From positions 169,562,366 to 169,626,365 of the forward strand of contig CM041295.1 of assembly GCA_023052935.1 (NCBI GenBank): a stretch of 64,000 nucleotides of DNA. The letters run 5' to 3'. Shown piece after piece: positions 10,678 through 21,668 of the stretch. Source of the stretch: Piezodorus guildinii. Taxonomy: Eukaryota > Arthropoda > Insecta > Hemiptera > Pentatomidae. How positions within the stretch are numbered: the stretch's first letter is position 1; each line of letters starts with the position of its first letter. The notes beneath the pieces are model-generated. The model searched no databases and was not told where the DNA came from. It worked only from the letters and a program-made list of their open reading frames with translations. The position numbers were made by a program, and so were the translations under genes.

Positions 10678-10680
<3 letters not shown>
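10161..10680. other. AT-rich stretch without recognised gene
   Basis: Low-complexity AT-rich DNA. No repeat, RNA gene or protein similarity is recognised. Confidence 0.4.

Positions 10681-10752
<72 letters not shown>
10681..10752. repeat. (TA)n microsatellite
   Basis: About 72 bp of uninterrupted TA dinucleotide. It lies between the shortened 3' end of Jockey copy A and AT-rich DNA, close to where that element loses its 3' UTR. Confidence 0.97.
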
Positions 10753-10756
<4 letters not shown>

Positions 10757-10827
10757 GTAAGAAAATGCTGATATTATTTAAAGAAGAACTAAAGAAAATT
10801 AAATAGAAGGAAGCTTGTAAAGATGAG

Positions 10828-13432
10828 TTAGATACGGAAAAGCGGGTTTGTATGGGCTGGTAATTTGGAATGAAAGGAGGAGTATCTTTTTTGGGCAATT
10901 TCTGCAACAAGTGGCATATTCAGGTCTCTATGGATGAGTTTGTTGGTAACAAAGTATGGAGCGTCTAGGATTTGTCGAAGGATTTTGGATTGCAAGGATT
11001 GGATGCGGGAGGAATTCGATGGTTTAGTGGAGCCCCATAGCTCTATGCCATAAGTCCAGATAGGTCTAATTATGGTTGTGTAAATCAGTTTTTTGAAGTA
11101 TAGAGAGAGTTTTGATCGTTTGTCAAGTAAGTGTTTTAATAGTCGATATCTACGAGCAGTTTCTTGTCGTTTAAGTCTTGTATGAGGATTCCATGTAAGA
11201 CGTTTGTCAAGATGAAGTCCAAGGTATCGTATTTGTTCTACAGTGATGAGTGGGGTATGATTAAAGGAGACAACTGGACAGGAAGTCATAGGTTTACGGC
11301 GTAGAGTGAAGGTGATTTGGTGGGATTTATTAGGATTTATTTTGATTCTCCAATTGTGACACCATTCTGCAATGGCGGATACATGGTTCTGTAGAAATTG
11401 GGAGGCAACAATAGAATCATTATTCACGGATAGCACGCAAGTGTCATCAGCGTAAGTAGAAAGGACAGTGCTTGGATGGATAGGGATGTCAGCTGTATAC
11501 ACCGTGTAGAGGATTGGACCTAGGATACTACCTTGAGGTACGCCGGCTGACTGGGTGAATACTGAGGAAGAGGAGAGATTATGATTAACTTTAAAGGTTC
11601 TATCTGTAAGGTAGGAACGGATTATCAGGAAATATGTCGGGGAGAGGAATTTGCGGAGTTTGTAGAGCAGTCCTAGGTGCCAAACTCGATCAAAAGCCTG
11701 TTCCACGTCAAGAAAGGCTCCTGTGCAGTACATTCCGCGCTCCAATGTAGAGGATATCACATCCACCACACGATGGCACTGTTGAATAGTAGAGTGGGAT
11801 GATCGAAATCCAAACTGGTGGTCAGGAATGACGTGATTTGAGTCTAGGATAGGATATAATCTTTTTAGGAGAAGTTTTTCAAGAATTTTGCCCATAATGG
11901 GCAAAAGGGATATAGGACGGTAAGAGGATGGGTACTCAAGTGGCTTTTTGGGCTTAGGAATCATTTTTATAATAGAAAATTTCCAGGTATCAGGAAAATA
12001 GGTAGTACGGAGAATGGCGTTATAGATATAAGTAAGGAAAAGGATGGCCTTTCGAGGGAGCTGTTTCAGGATGTTGGGTTGATTTTTTAAGAGGTAATTT
12101 ATTAAGGATGTTGATGATTTCTGATGGATGAAAGGCTTTAGGAGGAGGAGACATTTGGAGTGGAACATTTAGTTCTGCTTCAACATGTTCGTTATGGAGT
12201 GGGTTAATGATATCGGGATGAGGATGAAAAGTTTTGGATAGGTGTTTGCCAAAGATTTGGGATTTTTCATTATCGGTTCTTGTCCAGGTCTGGGATTCAG
12301 TGAGGAGTGGATGATTAAAGGTTTTGTATTTCAGTAGTTTTGCAGTTGTTGTCCATAATGATTTGTCTGACGTAGTTAAGTTTTCTGTGAAGGTCTGAAA
12401 GTTTTGAATTTTAAGTTTTCTCATTTCTGTCTTGAGTTTGTTAGTCAGTTTACTGTAATGGGTTTTGTCCGAGGGGTATCTAGTTATATGCCACTTTGCT
12501 CGAGCTCTGCGTTTTTCTCTTAGTAAGAGACGGATATGACTTGGCAATTTTGTTTCATGAGCTTTCCTATTTGTAAATTGAGATGTGTTGTTGTTTATGG
12601 CTGTTTCTATTGATTTTGTAAGTTCTTCAATGGCGAAGTATATGTCCTGTTTAGTTTTTAACGGAATTCGTAAGTTGAGTTTGTTCTCTAAATCATAACG
12701 AAAATTTTCCCAGTCAACGTGTCCTTTAATCAAGGAGGGAGGAGATGGTTTAAGAATAGGATTTGAAGGCATGAGAAGCAGAACCGGGCTATGATCTAAG
12801 GAGAGGTCATCTAAGGATTTAATTATAGATTGGGCAGATGGGATTTGGGAAGTGATGAAGATGTCAAGTATATCAGTACGTTTTTTAAGAGATGTTGGCC
12901 AGTTTGTGGTATTAGGAGGTGATAAAATGGAAAAGCTATTGGGGGTTGTGAGACGGGAAAGAATCCTGCCACGAGTGTTGGACGTTCGGCAACCCCATCG
13001 TTGGTGTTTGGCGTTGTAATCTCCCCCAGCAATGAAGCGCGGACCTAAGGATTGGTATAAGGATTCAAGGTCGTTAAGGTTGAGGGAATTACCAGGAGGG
13101 CAATATACAGCTGAGATTGACATATTGAATGGACGACAGGATAAGGAAATAGAGGTTGACTGAATGGTGTCTGATGGAGTGAAGGGAATCAGTGAGTGAA
13201 GTAAGGATTTGTGAATGAGGATACATGAGCCAGCGTGTGATGTGTTGTCTGGGTGATCTGATCTGTATGTAATGTAGTCACGTATGTAAAAGTGAGAATG
13301 AGTGGTGAAATGAGTTTCAGTAATCAGTGCAATGTCAATGTGATTGTCGTGAAGAAATATGTCAAGTTCGTCTCGGTGATTGTTCAGTCCGTTTGCGTTC
13401 CACAGTAGAAGAGCTAGGGACTTATTGTTCAT
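10828..13432 (-). pseudogene. Jockey ORF2: endonuclease and reverse transcriptase (copy A)
   Basis: The ATG at 13432 overlaps the ORF1 stop as ATGA. The endonuclease shows LLWNANGLNNHRDEL, LITETHF (catalytic Glu), VYCPPGNS, GGDYNAKH-WG and LSLDHSPVLL (SDH altered to LDH). The RT shows SSYRPISLLP, HQFGFRSSHST, FLDVEQAFDRVWH (motif A), SAGVPQGSILGP (motif B), TYADDTCVLS (catalytic) and NPHTRLKRQETARRYRLLKHLL (thumb). Near 12075-12100 about eight to nine codons (the APGYD segment) are lost and the frame changes. Apart from this the RT is open for over 400 residues. The protein ends early at 10828, inside the tail that continues in copy C to RRLKRRRPRDLL. Confidence 0.85.
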
Positions 13433-15906
13433 CGTGGGAGATTAAGAGGGAATTGTGACATGATATTTGTAAGGAGAGATATGAGAGGTCTTATCGTGTT
13501 TTGGAGATCTAGTAGGAAGGATAAGAGGATAGATGTAATATCAGATGGGTTTTGGCTGGGATAGGGATAGTAGGTAGTGTCATAGGATGGAGGATTAATT
13601 TGGGCAAGAGGGAGTTGGATCATTCTTTGGGGACGTTGTGAGGGTTGAATATTCAATGGTACTTCTGATGAGGGTTCGAAGTGGTTAGAAGAAAGGGATG
13701 AAACTGGAACTTTAGGAGCGTTCTGAGGAGGAATAACAGGGGGTAACTCAGGATTGTAGTATTGTACCTTCTGATTGTAGGATCGTTATTAACTGATAAC
13801 ACGCAAGTGTCATCGGCATAGGTAGAAAGGAAGGTGTTAGGATGGGTTGGGATATCAGCTGTATAGACAGTGTAAAGAAGGGGTCCTAGGATACTGCCTT
13901 GAGGAACAACAGCAGACTGGGTAAAAAGAGATGAATAGGAATGATTGTGGTTTATTTTGAGGGATCTGTCGGAGAGGTATGACTGGATGATTAGGAAGTA
14001 GGTGGGAGGAAGGAATTTACGGAGTTGATAAAGCATTCCTAGGTGCCAGACTCGATCGAAGGCCTGTTCTACGTCAAGAAAGGCTCGCGTGCAGTAAAAT
14101 CTACGCTCCAATGCAGACGAGACGACATCCACCACACGGTGACATTGGTAGATGGTGCAGTGGGAAGTTCAGAATCCAAACTGGTGGTCTGGGATTATGT
14201 GATATGATTCTAGGATAGGGCATAGTCGTTTAAAGAGTAGCCTTTCTAGGATATAAATATAGGATGATGGGTAAAAGAGAAATAGGACGATAAGAAGAAG
14301 TGAGCTCCAGTGGCTTTTTGGGTTTGGGGATCATTTAAAAACAATAGTTAATTTCCAGGATTGAGAAAAGAATGTGGTGCGAAGTACGAAATTGTAAATA
14401 TAGGTGAGGAACACGATGGCTTTTCTAGGAAGTTGCTTAAGGATTTGGGCAGTCATTAGATCATATCCAGGAGCTTTCCGGGAAGGTAATTTGTGGATTA
14501 AGTTCAAAATTTCTGAAGGATGAAATGCTTTAGAAGGAAGGGATGAAACTGGAACTTTAGGAGCGTTCTGAGGAGGAATAACAGGGGATAACTCAACCCT
14601 CGAGGAGACATTTTTAGGGGGGAAATTGTTTTTTTGAAAATTTAGGCTGAGAAAGTACATGAGAGGTCTGTGGTTGAGGATGAGAGGAAGTCTGAGGCTG
14701 GGATGAGGAAGGTCGAGGCGGCTGAGAGCGAGGTGACATTACTGCAGAGTAGGTCTTGGAAGAAGAACTATAGGAGGTCGAAGGTCGTTGAGTTGGATTG
14801 ATTCCTGCAGTCCTACGGGCGATAGGAGCGCTCCTTTCTGAAGGGCCAGGTTTTTCTTCTTCTGGAACAGAACTTTTCTGGGTTTGCGATATTGAGGCTG
14901 AGTAAAGTTCTTTTTGTCTGAGTCTAGTTCTGTAGACTATGCAGCCTTTTTAATTTGCTGGGTGCTCTTCGTTGCATAAAGCACATTTTGCTGGAGTGTC
15001 ACGAGGCTTAGGGCAGGCATCTGTTGAATGCAAACCTGCACATTTGACACATCGTGCCTGGTGGTGACAGTAAGATCTCGTGTGCCCCACAGTTTGGCAA
15101 TTAGTGCACTGAACTATTTCTGTTCTCCTTCTCGGCTCCTCAAAGCGGATACCAGAGTATACCAATCGGTTGATATTGAATATATCCGTATTGTTCGGGG
15201 CAGGCTCAAGATCCACAAAAAATAGCGGTAGTGGATATTTTTCACGCGGATGCAGCACACAGGAAATGTTCCTTACACTGTGTCCTAATTCTTCGAGATC
15301 TACCTTGATGCCTCTGTGGGGGTTGTACTATGTAGACCTCTCAAGACGACCCTGTAAGACTTTTCTTCTCTGATTTGGAAGCAATGGAAATCATACTTTT
15401 TAGATGCTAGGTAACTGACAAGTTTTTTATAATTATCTTTGCCAGTAGTACAAATTTTTATATCTTTGACTCTTGAAAAACACTTGAAGTTCGTTTTTCC
15501 AATTATGTTTGATATTTCTTGACAGAACGACATGAAGTCAAGAATGTTGGAAACAAAGATTGGCGGTGGTTCTGGTTCATTGAATTGATGATTCACTGAA
15601 GATTCAGTAGGAAGGTTACTTAATGCTTGAAATTTATTACTGGTAGGAATTGCTGAAGCAGTTGTATTTATTTCAGTTTTGCTTGTTGAAGGTAGATTTG
15701 TAGATTCAGGCGGTAAAACTTGGGTTGGCTTAGCAGTTTTATTTTTCTTTTTTTTTGGGGGGTGATTTGCTCGGAGATCCAGGTATTATATTCCTTTGCC
15801 TTTTCTGTAGGGTTCTTCTTTTAAGATATTGTGAGTCAGTTTCACTTATTTCAGAGATGGCAGTATCCTCATCAGTCTCCATGCATGAAATTGTGCCAGA
15901 GGACAT
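13429..15906 (-). pseudogene. Jockey ORF1 (gag-like nucleocapsid), copy A
   Basis: ORF1 starts at the ATG near 15906 (MSSGTISCMETDED) and ends at 13429. In order: an acidic N-terminus with ISETDSQYL-RRTLQKRQR, a PEPPPIFV segment, the RRM-like gag core (NFKCFSRVKDIK, YDFHCFQIREE, YRVVLRGLHST), YPLPLFFVDLEPA, then zinc knuckles CTNCQTVGHTRSYC and CVKCAGLHSTDAC. The third knuckle is cut by TAA at about 14950 after CALCNEEHPAN. Several frameshifts split the frame. Between 14596 and 13684 the gene holds an inserted RT block. The final PSQNPSDITSILLSF part before ORF2 resumes at 13656. The protein normally binds LINE RNA. Confidence 0.8.
13685..14595 (-). mobile_element. transplanted Jockey RT block between 66-bp direct repeats
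   Basis: Copies of a 66-bp segment of ORF1 lie at 13685-13750 and 14530-14595, differing at two positions. Between them sits an RT segment of a second Jockey copy, readable as KAFHPSEILNLIHKLPSRK, then FLDVEQAFDRVWH, QGSILGPLLYT and TYADDTCVLS. The block 13766-14541 matches 23540-24315 of copy B almost base for base, including its inactivating changes (a stop in CATTTAAAAAC and the frame break at GTTCAGAATCC). It was therefore copied after copy B had decayed, not retrotransposed as a live element. The ORF frames 13653-14135 and 14331-14660 belong to this block. Confidence 0.85.
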
Positions 15907-16087
15907 TTTGAAAAAATTATGTAACGATAGTTTAAAAAAAATAAATAAATAAATAAAATAATTAATAATGTTTATAAATAAGAAAAAAAACAAAATTAAA
16001 CCCACTGTCTAAATATTTACACTATGCACAAAAAAAAAATAAAATAAATCATTTCTACGAAGAAAATACAAAAAAAAAAGTGTAGAG

Positions 16088-16160
16088 AGTCGTAGTTGAA
16101 CTCGGGCAACAATAGACGAAGACGCTGCAGTGCAGCGCCCCAGCTGCCTGAGCCAAGAAC
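16088..16160 (-). promoter_or_regulatory. tRNA-like segment in Jockey 5' UTR (copy A)
   Basis: On the minus strand, about 200 bp before the ORF1 ATG, the sequence reads TTGGCTCAGGCAGCTGGGGC, similar to a tRNA D-arm/A box, and about 45 bp later CCCGAGTTCAACTACG, a weak B-box/T-arm match, then a T-run at about 16070-16080. The same arrangement is at 38925-39012 in copy C. It could be an internal polymerase III promoter or a captured SINE head. Function is inference. Confidence 0.4.
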
Positions 16161-16399
16161 GTTAGTGCTCAGTGATAGTTATAGAGCCTAATAGCCTCAG
16201 TATGAGAGCGGGCAGGTAGCGGGCTGCCGTCCCACGTGCTCGACACTTTAGATTAGCTCACACTGTTTCACTAGAAATAGTCAATATGTGAGGGACTCAC
16301 CCAACTCCAGAATTGCGTAAAATGTTCACACACTTATAGAGTTAATGTTTATGAGTTTTTATCGTAATCCATTAGCAAATACCACTAGGGATTGATAAT

Positions 16400-17282
16400 A
16401 TGCGGAGATCGACAACAAAGTATAACATCAGTTGCAGCCATGACACTCGGCACTACTTTGCACCTAAATTTCGATATATTCAAAAAGTATTGATGTTACC
16501 CAGCCATAGACTGACTAAGATTTTGGCAGAGGAAATTATTAAAAGAAATTTATGGTGGTGTGACGATTTCCGGTCTTTGTGTCGGAGATATAACTGGCAA
16601 AATAGTGATTATTTAGTAGAGGGAAAGAAGCAATGTTTTAAAGGGTTAATAGAATATATAAGAGAAGACTTTAGAAATGGTTTACTGGTTAAAGTCAACA
16701 AATCTATTCACCATCAACCGTATAAAGAATTAAATTGTGATTTAGGGGAGAACAGTTATATCTCTGATAGATACGGCCTGGGACTCATCAAATCAATAAT
16801 TAAAATAAGAGGACAGCTTCTGTACCTTAATTGTAATGTTACAAGGGTGGAAGAACTACATTATTGTAGTTTATGTAATAATAAAGACATAGAGGATATG
16901 TACCGGTCTGCTCTGTGCTATCAGAAATAAGGATGCATTGGCTTGGCGGGGCAGTATTGTCCAGACAGGAATACATAAATTATCTAAATGGTGAAAATTG
17001 GGTAGCATTGCATAACTATCATTTAAGGGCCTGGAAATATAGATATTTACTTATATCAGAATTTAATATTTAAATAAAGGGAGAAAAATGTGGAAAAAAA
17101 AAATGTTCAGTTAGTTTTATATTATAATTATTATTTATATAATATTTGTAAAGAATATTTTGTTAAGGCGCGCTATTCTGCAGATGGACTAAAGTCTATG
17201 CATAGTGTGCAATATATAAATGTATAGTAAATTTATGTATGTAAATTAAAAAATAAAACATATTATTATTATTATTAACTCA
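16400..17282 (+). mobile_element. I-like LINE 3' fragment
   Basis: A 5'-truncated LINE on the plus strand. The reading frame 16400-16930 encodes the region after RT: YIQKVLMLPSHRLTKILAEE, KRNLWWCDDFRSLCRRY, ending in a CSLCN motif. After a frameshift near 16925 the frame continues SRQEYINYLNGENWVALHNY and RAWKYRYLLISEFNI to about 17072. It is the same kind of tail as 5760-6383 and ends identically in style (-LxxxEFNI). A 3' UTR of about 190 bp follows, ending in AATAAAACAT and (ATT)n at 17262-17279. It abuts the 5' end of Jockey copy A. Confidence 0.75.
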
Positions 17283-17395
17283 GTAACTTTAATATAATTT
17301 TTTTTTCTAGATTCTCCATTTTTTTAAAGAAAAACTTTTTTTTTTAATATTATTTTTTTTTTTGACAGTTCATTTAATTAGGAAGTAATAATTAT
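17283..17395. other. T-rich spacer
   Basis: T-rich low-complexity DNA between the LINE tail and a TA microsatellite. Nothing is recognised. Confidence 0.4.

Positions 17396-17459
<64 letters not shown>
17396..17459. repeat. (TA)n microsatellite
   Basis: About 64 bp of AT dinucleotides. No element boundary is apparent on either side. Confidence 0.97.
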
Positions 17460-17462
<3 letters not shown>

Positions 17463-17659
17463 CTGAAAAAAAAAAAAAATGAAACCAAGAAATATGGACT
17501 GAGTTCTCTTATCCACATAAACTTGGAAAACATAATAATGATAATTTGAGAAAGTACATAAAAAAAAAGAGTAAGTTTTACGTAAAATAAACTCACAGAT
17601 GAGCGTAAGTGGAAGGGGGGCGATCTTGAACTTACGAGAGCGAGAGTAGAGAGACGACT

Positions 17660-17745
17660 GGCCTAAGGGTGGGGGAGAAGTGGGAGGGGTGGGTCATGGT
17701 TGGAAGGGGTGGGGGTAAGGTCGAGGTGGTGGGGGTGGGTGGGAA
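17660..17745 (+). repeat. G-rich tract, G-quadruplex candidate
   Basis: In otherwise AT-rich DNA this strand carries at least eight runs of three or more G within about 85 bp (GGGTGGGGGAG, GGGAGGGGTGGG, GGAAGGGGTGGGGG, GTGGGGGTGGGTGGG). Spacing of 1-7 bases fits a G-quadruplex. No associated gene is seen. Confidence 0.6.
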
Positions 17746-18339
17746 AGCCCATGAATGTGAGTATTGAATTGTCTCCCTCCTCTTTATGTATGTAATTATC
17801 TTTATTCTGACAAATACCTAATTATATATATCTGATCTGGGAATACATGATACGGTGTTAAGAAATATAATATGTAATTTATGGAAAACTTAACTTCAGT
17901 TCAGGACGGGTATAAAGTAGACAGATAGGAGATTTTTATTTTACAAGAAATAAATCTGGATGTAGGTGCCCATCTCGATATGTTACTGAATTCGGGGACC
18001 TGATCTCAAGTTTTCGTAGATTCCCCTCGGATCCATTTTGAGAAACTATTTTATATTAACTGTACATACGGGAAGAATGGTTTCTTTTAGCTGTAGAAAT
18101 CGTTTTAAATTGACAAGTTGTATTATCTCTGAATAAATCAATTTTATATTATAATGATTTCATCCCCTGTAATTGAAAACTAGATGTATATATATATACT
18201 TTGAAGTAAAAGATTATTGCAAAATTAAGATTATGCTGTTTATTCTTAAGTAAATATTCATTTTATTTTATTTTTTCTTATTTTCCATTAGACCCTAGGG
18301 GGATCTCAATTGTAGACTAGATATTAATTTCTGATTTGT

Positions 18340-18720
18340 TTTTTTTCTTCCCCAAGAAGCTTCACCTGTTCTAAACGCCATTTCGTTTTTCCGTCCACTT
18401 AGTTCCCGATTTTACGTTCTTGTTTTCGACTTGGAATTACCCCTTCGTTACTTTTTCTCCAAATATTTCTATGTTTAGTTATTCTTTAATTTTTATCCCA
18501 GTTCGTTCAAGATCTTATTTTACTTTCTTGATCCAGGTTATAGTAGCCGTTTTTATTTTAAAAATTGTTTAGAGTAATTTCTTAACAGTCCTGTTTCCTT
18601 CAATCCTACAAACGTCCCCGAAATATTTTAATAATCTCTTTCTAATGGTTTAATCTGTTCGCTCATTGTTCCCGTCAATTTTAATTTTATACCCTTCTAT
18701 TTATTTAATTAGTATTTTTT
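18340..18720 (-). pseudogene. very degenerate LINE C-terminal relic
   Basis: On the minus strand several frames together resemble the tail of an RTE-like ORF2: LLKYFGDVCRIEGNRTVKKL (compare the usual L-W-GHVxRM), then SWIKKVK, DLERTGIKIKE and near the end a WR-L-E segment. Stops and shifts interrupt every 15-30 codons. The order is right for the segment after the RT thumb, which is why I call it a relic despite weak conservation. No TSD is seen. It could be chance similarity. Confidence 0.4.
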
Positions 18721-18867
18721 TTTCTATGTATCATTTTGATTAGGTGTTAATTTATTTATTTTTTTTACTATTAGTATCTAGTGGGTTCAACATCAATTAA
18801 GTTGGTACATGGCTCTTTACTAATTAGTTTGCATTTTGATTATTAATATATAACTGGGAGAATTTTG

Positions 18868-19010
18868 TGCAGAGTGCAGTCAAAAGAACTAAGTACTTAG
18901 TTGTGACGCTCTCCTTCAAACGTCCTGAATAAGGCCTATAATTTAGGCCGAAATTTCGGCACCAGTTTTTTAAGTTTATATCTTCATTGTGTGTTCTTTT
19001 GACTGCACCC
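18868..19010. repeat. hammerhead-like palindromic element, copy 1 (degenerate)
   Basis: Inverted arms GTGCAGTCAAAAGAAC (18874-18889) and GTTCTTTTGACTGCAC (18993-19008) enclose a stem-loop GGCCTA/TAGGCC (18933-18949) preceded by CTGAATA and followed by GAAA (18950-18953). That order, CTGANxA - stem II - GAAA, is the core layout of a hammerhead ribozyme, although G8 is replaced here. Sequence to the right (CTGAACTAACTTCTTCCA, CATTCTCACTTCAC) is shared with the better copy at 56346-56565. It is probably a decayed relative of Penelope terminal repeats. Confidence 0.5.
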
Positions 19011-19535
19011 TGAACTAACTTCTTCCATAGTCAACCATTCTCACTTCACCATTAATATATAATGTTATTATTGATAATTTCTTGGTTTCTGCGATAAACT
19101 CTAAATAAGTCAACCAGTGCATTTTTTTGTTAAATGACACTGCATTCAAATTTCTCACTAGTTATTAATAAATTTAAAGTGAATATGATAGATCGACATG
19201 GAAGAGATTAGATAACTTTGACCTGAGATCAGTTTTGAAAAGGGACTAAGGGCTGAAGCACTAGGGCGATAGAATGAGAGAGATAAGGATGGACCCTTCC
19301 TCTCTGTTGATTCAGCGGGCTTCCCGGAGGGTGGTCGATCCCAACAGCCACTTAAGCCCAAACTTCGTCAACTTAGCCAAGTCCTCCTTTATTTATCTAT
19401 TTTTCCCTTATCAGTTATTTCAAATTCCAGTGGTTAAGGCTAAGCAATAACTTATATCGTTCGCAGAATAAACCTGACTATGAATCCACAATATAAAAAA
19501 AAAAAAGTTAAATAAAACAGCAGAGCTACGCCACA
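19011..19535. other. stretch without recognised gene
   Basis: Nothing is assigned. Bases 19190-19370 are less AT-rich than the surroundings, and the 67-codon minus frame there has no recognised similarity. This part may be an old element body. Confidence 0.4.
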
Positions 19536-19536
19536 C

Positions 19537-20992
19537 AGTGGGAAAAAATAACGCTTTAGTGGCCAAAATTCTTTTGATCTAATCAAGATAAATTAAAAAT
19601 CCTTTTTTCATTTATGAGCAGAGAATGTCCTTTATTAGTGAGTGTAAAAAAATTACTCTCGTTATATTTTTTAATATTTTTTCAAATTTACTGATTTCAT
19701 ACATTTTTTTTGTATTCGATCAATTTACTCTATATGGGAGCATTAGAATCGACATAAATGATCTATTCTCTGCTTCTATAGAATTTTCTGCGTTTCTAAT
19801 TCCCTTACTCAGGAGTTTACAACTTATACAGAGTTTATAAGGAATTATTGTTTACAGGCAAAAATCTTATCCTATGAATATTTTTTTAATTTTTATTCCA
19901 AAAGAACAAAGAAAATACAATTTATGAAATATGAGGCATATTTTAGGATTATACCTAAATTAATGTTAAAAATATAGCGCCAAATCTTTAAATCGATATA
20001 ATACTGATCGATCGCATTTGATCGATCAAATTGTATCATGGTATTTTAGTACCATTAACTCCCACAACATTAAATAAAAACTAAAACCAAATGTTTTCAA
20101 TAAATAATTTAATAAATTTTGGAATTTTTTTTTTAATATTTATTTTTTTAATCTAGTATATGAAATATATTTTTCTATATTTTCAAAGACAAGTTTCTAA
20201 AATACATGAGGTGTAATGGAAGCCAAAATAAAGCTCCATGAAATGATTTCTCCCCTCTCCTATTATTACTTCAATGTCTGCAAAAGTGTTATTGTCCGTA
20301 ACTGAAAGTATATGAGACGATGTGCTTGGAATTTCTAAAAAAACATAATATTCACATTTCTATATATTTAACATATACAAGGTATAAAAACAAATAAAAT
20401 AAACAATATATATGTATTGTTCAAATATATTTAGTACGGTAATTATGATCATTTATATTAACTATTAAAAAATATCCTTGATATCTTCAGGCCTATCCTC
20501 ATGCGATTCATTTTTTTTTTTTTTTTTTACAATACATATATATTGTTTATTTTAATTGTTTTTATACCTTGTATATGTTAAAATTATAGAAATGTGATTA
20601 TTATGATTTTTTATAGAATTATGATTTGAAAATAAAGAAAAATATTTTTCATATACTGTATTTTCATAATATTGTTTATAAATTCTGTATAAGTTGTAAA
20701 CTCCTGAGTAAGGCAATTATAAACGCAGAAAACTCTATAGAAGCAGATAATGGATCATTTCTGTCAATTCGAATTCTCCCGTATAGAGTAAATTGATCAA
20801 ATACAAAAAATGTATGAAATCAGTAACTTTGAAAAATAATTAAAAATATTAAAAAATGTAATGAGAGTAGTTTTACACTCACTAATAAAGGACATTCTCT
20901 ACTCATAAATGAAAAAAGAATTTTTAATTTATCTTGATTAGATCAAAAGTTATAGAATTTTGGCCAATAAATCGTGATTTTTTCCCACTGTG
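19537..20992. mobile_element. 1.45-kb DNA element with ~310-bp inverted arms
   Basis: The left arm 19537-19850 and right arm 20680-20992 are inverted copies. Ends are CACAGTGGGAAAAAA and the complement TTTTTTCCCACTGTG. Shared inner blocks include TTTGATCTAATCAAGATAAAT, CATTTATGAG, CCTTTATTAGTGAGTGTAA, TTCTATAGAATTTTCTG-like, and GGAGTTTACAACTTATACAG. No transposase is present, so it is non-autonomous. The CAGTGG start recalls hAT termini, but no 8-bp TSD is visible. A second palindrome (20336-20617) is nested in the middle. The small frame 19625-19840 lies inside the arm and is not considered a gene. Confidence 0.7.
20336..20617. mobile_element. nested palindromic element
   Basis: The left arm 20336-20420 (blocks CACATTTCTATA, AACATATACAAGGTATAAAA, ATATATGTATTGT) is repeated inverted at 20531-20617 around a ~110-bp spacer with a T-run. 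It sits inside the spacer of the larger palindrome 19537-20992, so it inserted later or is an inner part of it. No coding capacity. Confidence 0.65.
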
Positions 20993-21369
20993 TACCATTA
21001 CAATAGTATTTCCACCATAATAAAAAAGTTTTTTGGTCAAATACAAAGGTTTATTGTTGAAGATAATAAAGCAATACGTAGTGGGTTAGTATATTTCTTC
21101 AACGAGCGGATGTCGACTATTCTTATTAAAGCAGTAATAATCTCGAGTGATAATGCCAATATCATCAAATTAGTTCTGGAGAACACAAGCCCATTGCTTT
21201 TCCATAATAGAGAAGAGATTATAGCACCACTAGATCACGCCACTCCCTTGTATTTTCACTATTATTGACAATTAAAACTAATATACTTCTTAAATTCACA
21301 AAACCCCAAATATGTCTTGGGTTTTTATTTTTTCATTTAGCAAATGTTCAAAAATCCATCAAAGTCTCC
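20993..21369. other. stretch without recognised gene
   Basis: A 92-codon plus-strand frame (20990-21268) begins at the palindrome edge. It has no motif I recognise. AT-rich spacer is the safer reading. Confidence 0.3.
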
Positions 21370-21668
21370 TTCCCTTTTTAGCACTCTGCTAGGGCCCAGG
21401 TCTCAATCCCATATAGCGCCACACCATGTATTGATTTCTAAGTTCTACCATAAATATTATCAATCCAGAAGAGAGAGTGAATAACTCCCTATAACTTTCC
21501 TACCACGGCTAATTCTTTTATTTACCTGAAGGTTTGTGGTCCTATTACTTTCCAATATTTCACCAAGATAAGGAAAATGTTAAGTACTGATAGGATTTCT
21601 TTTATTTTAGTATTATTTATTCTTTTTCTTCTTCTTTCTTTTTTTTTAAGGACTTTAATTCTTTATTT

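Larger units (their letters stand above)
10805..16400 (-). mobile_element. Jockey-type LINE copy A
   Basis: A nearly complete Jockey-clade element on the minus strand: 5' UTR (16400-15907), ORF1 (gag-like, 15906-13429, interrupted by an inserted RT block) and ORF2 (endonuclease plus RT, 13432-10828). It is closely related to copy C (38630-45372), and the 5' UTR aligns as far as about 16370-16400. The 3' end is missing: homology stops at about 10805, about 100 codons plus UTR short of copy C, next to AT-rich DNA and a TA repeat. True LINE insertion truncates 5', so 3' loss implies later deletion. No TSD is visible. Confidence 0.85.
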
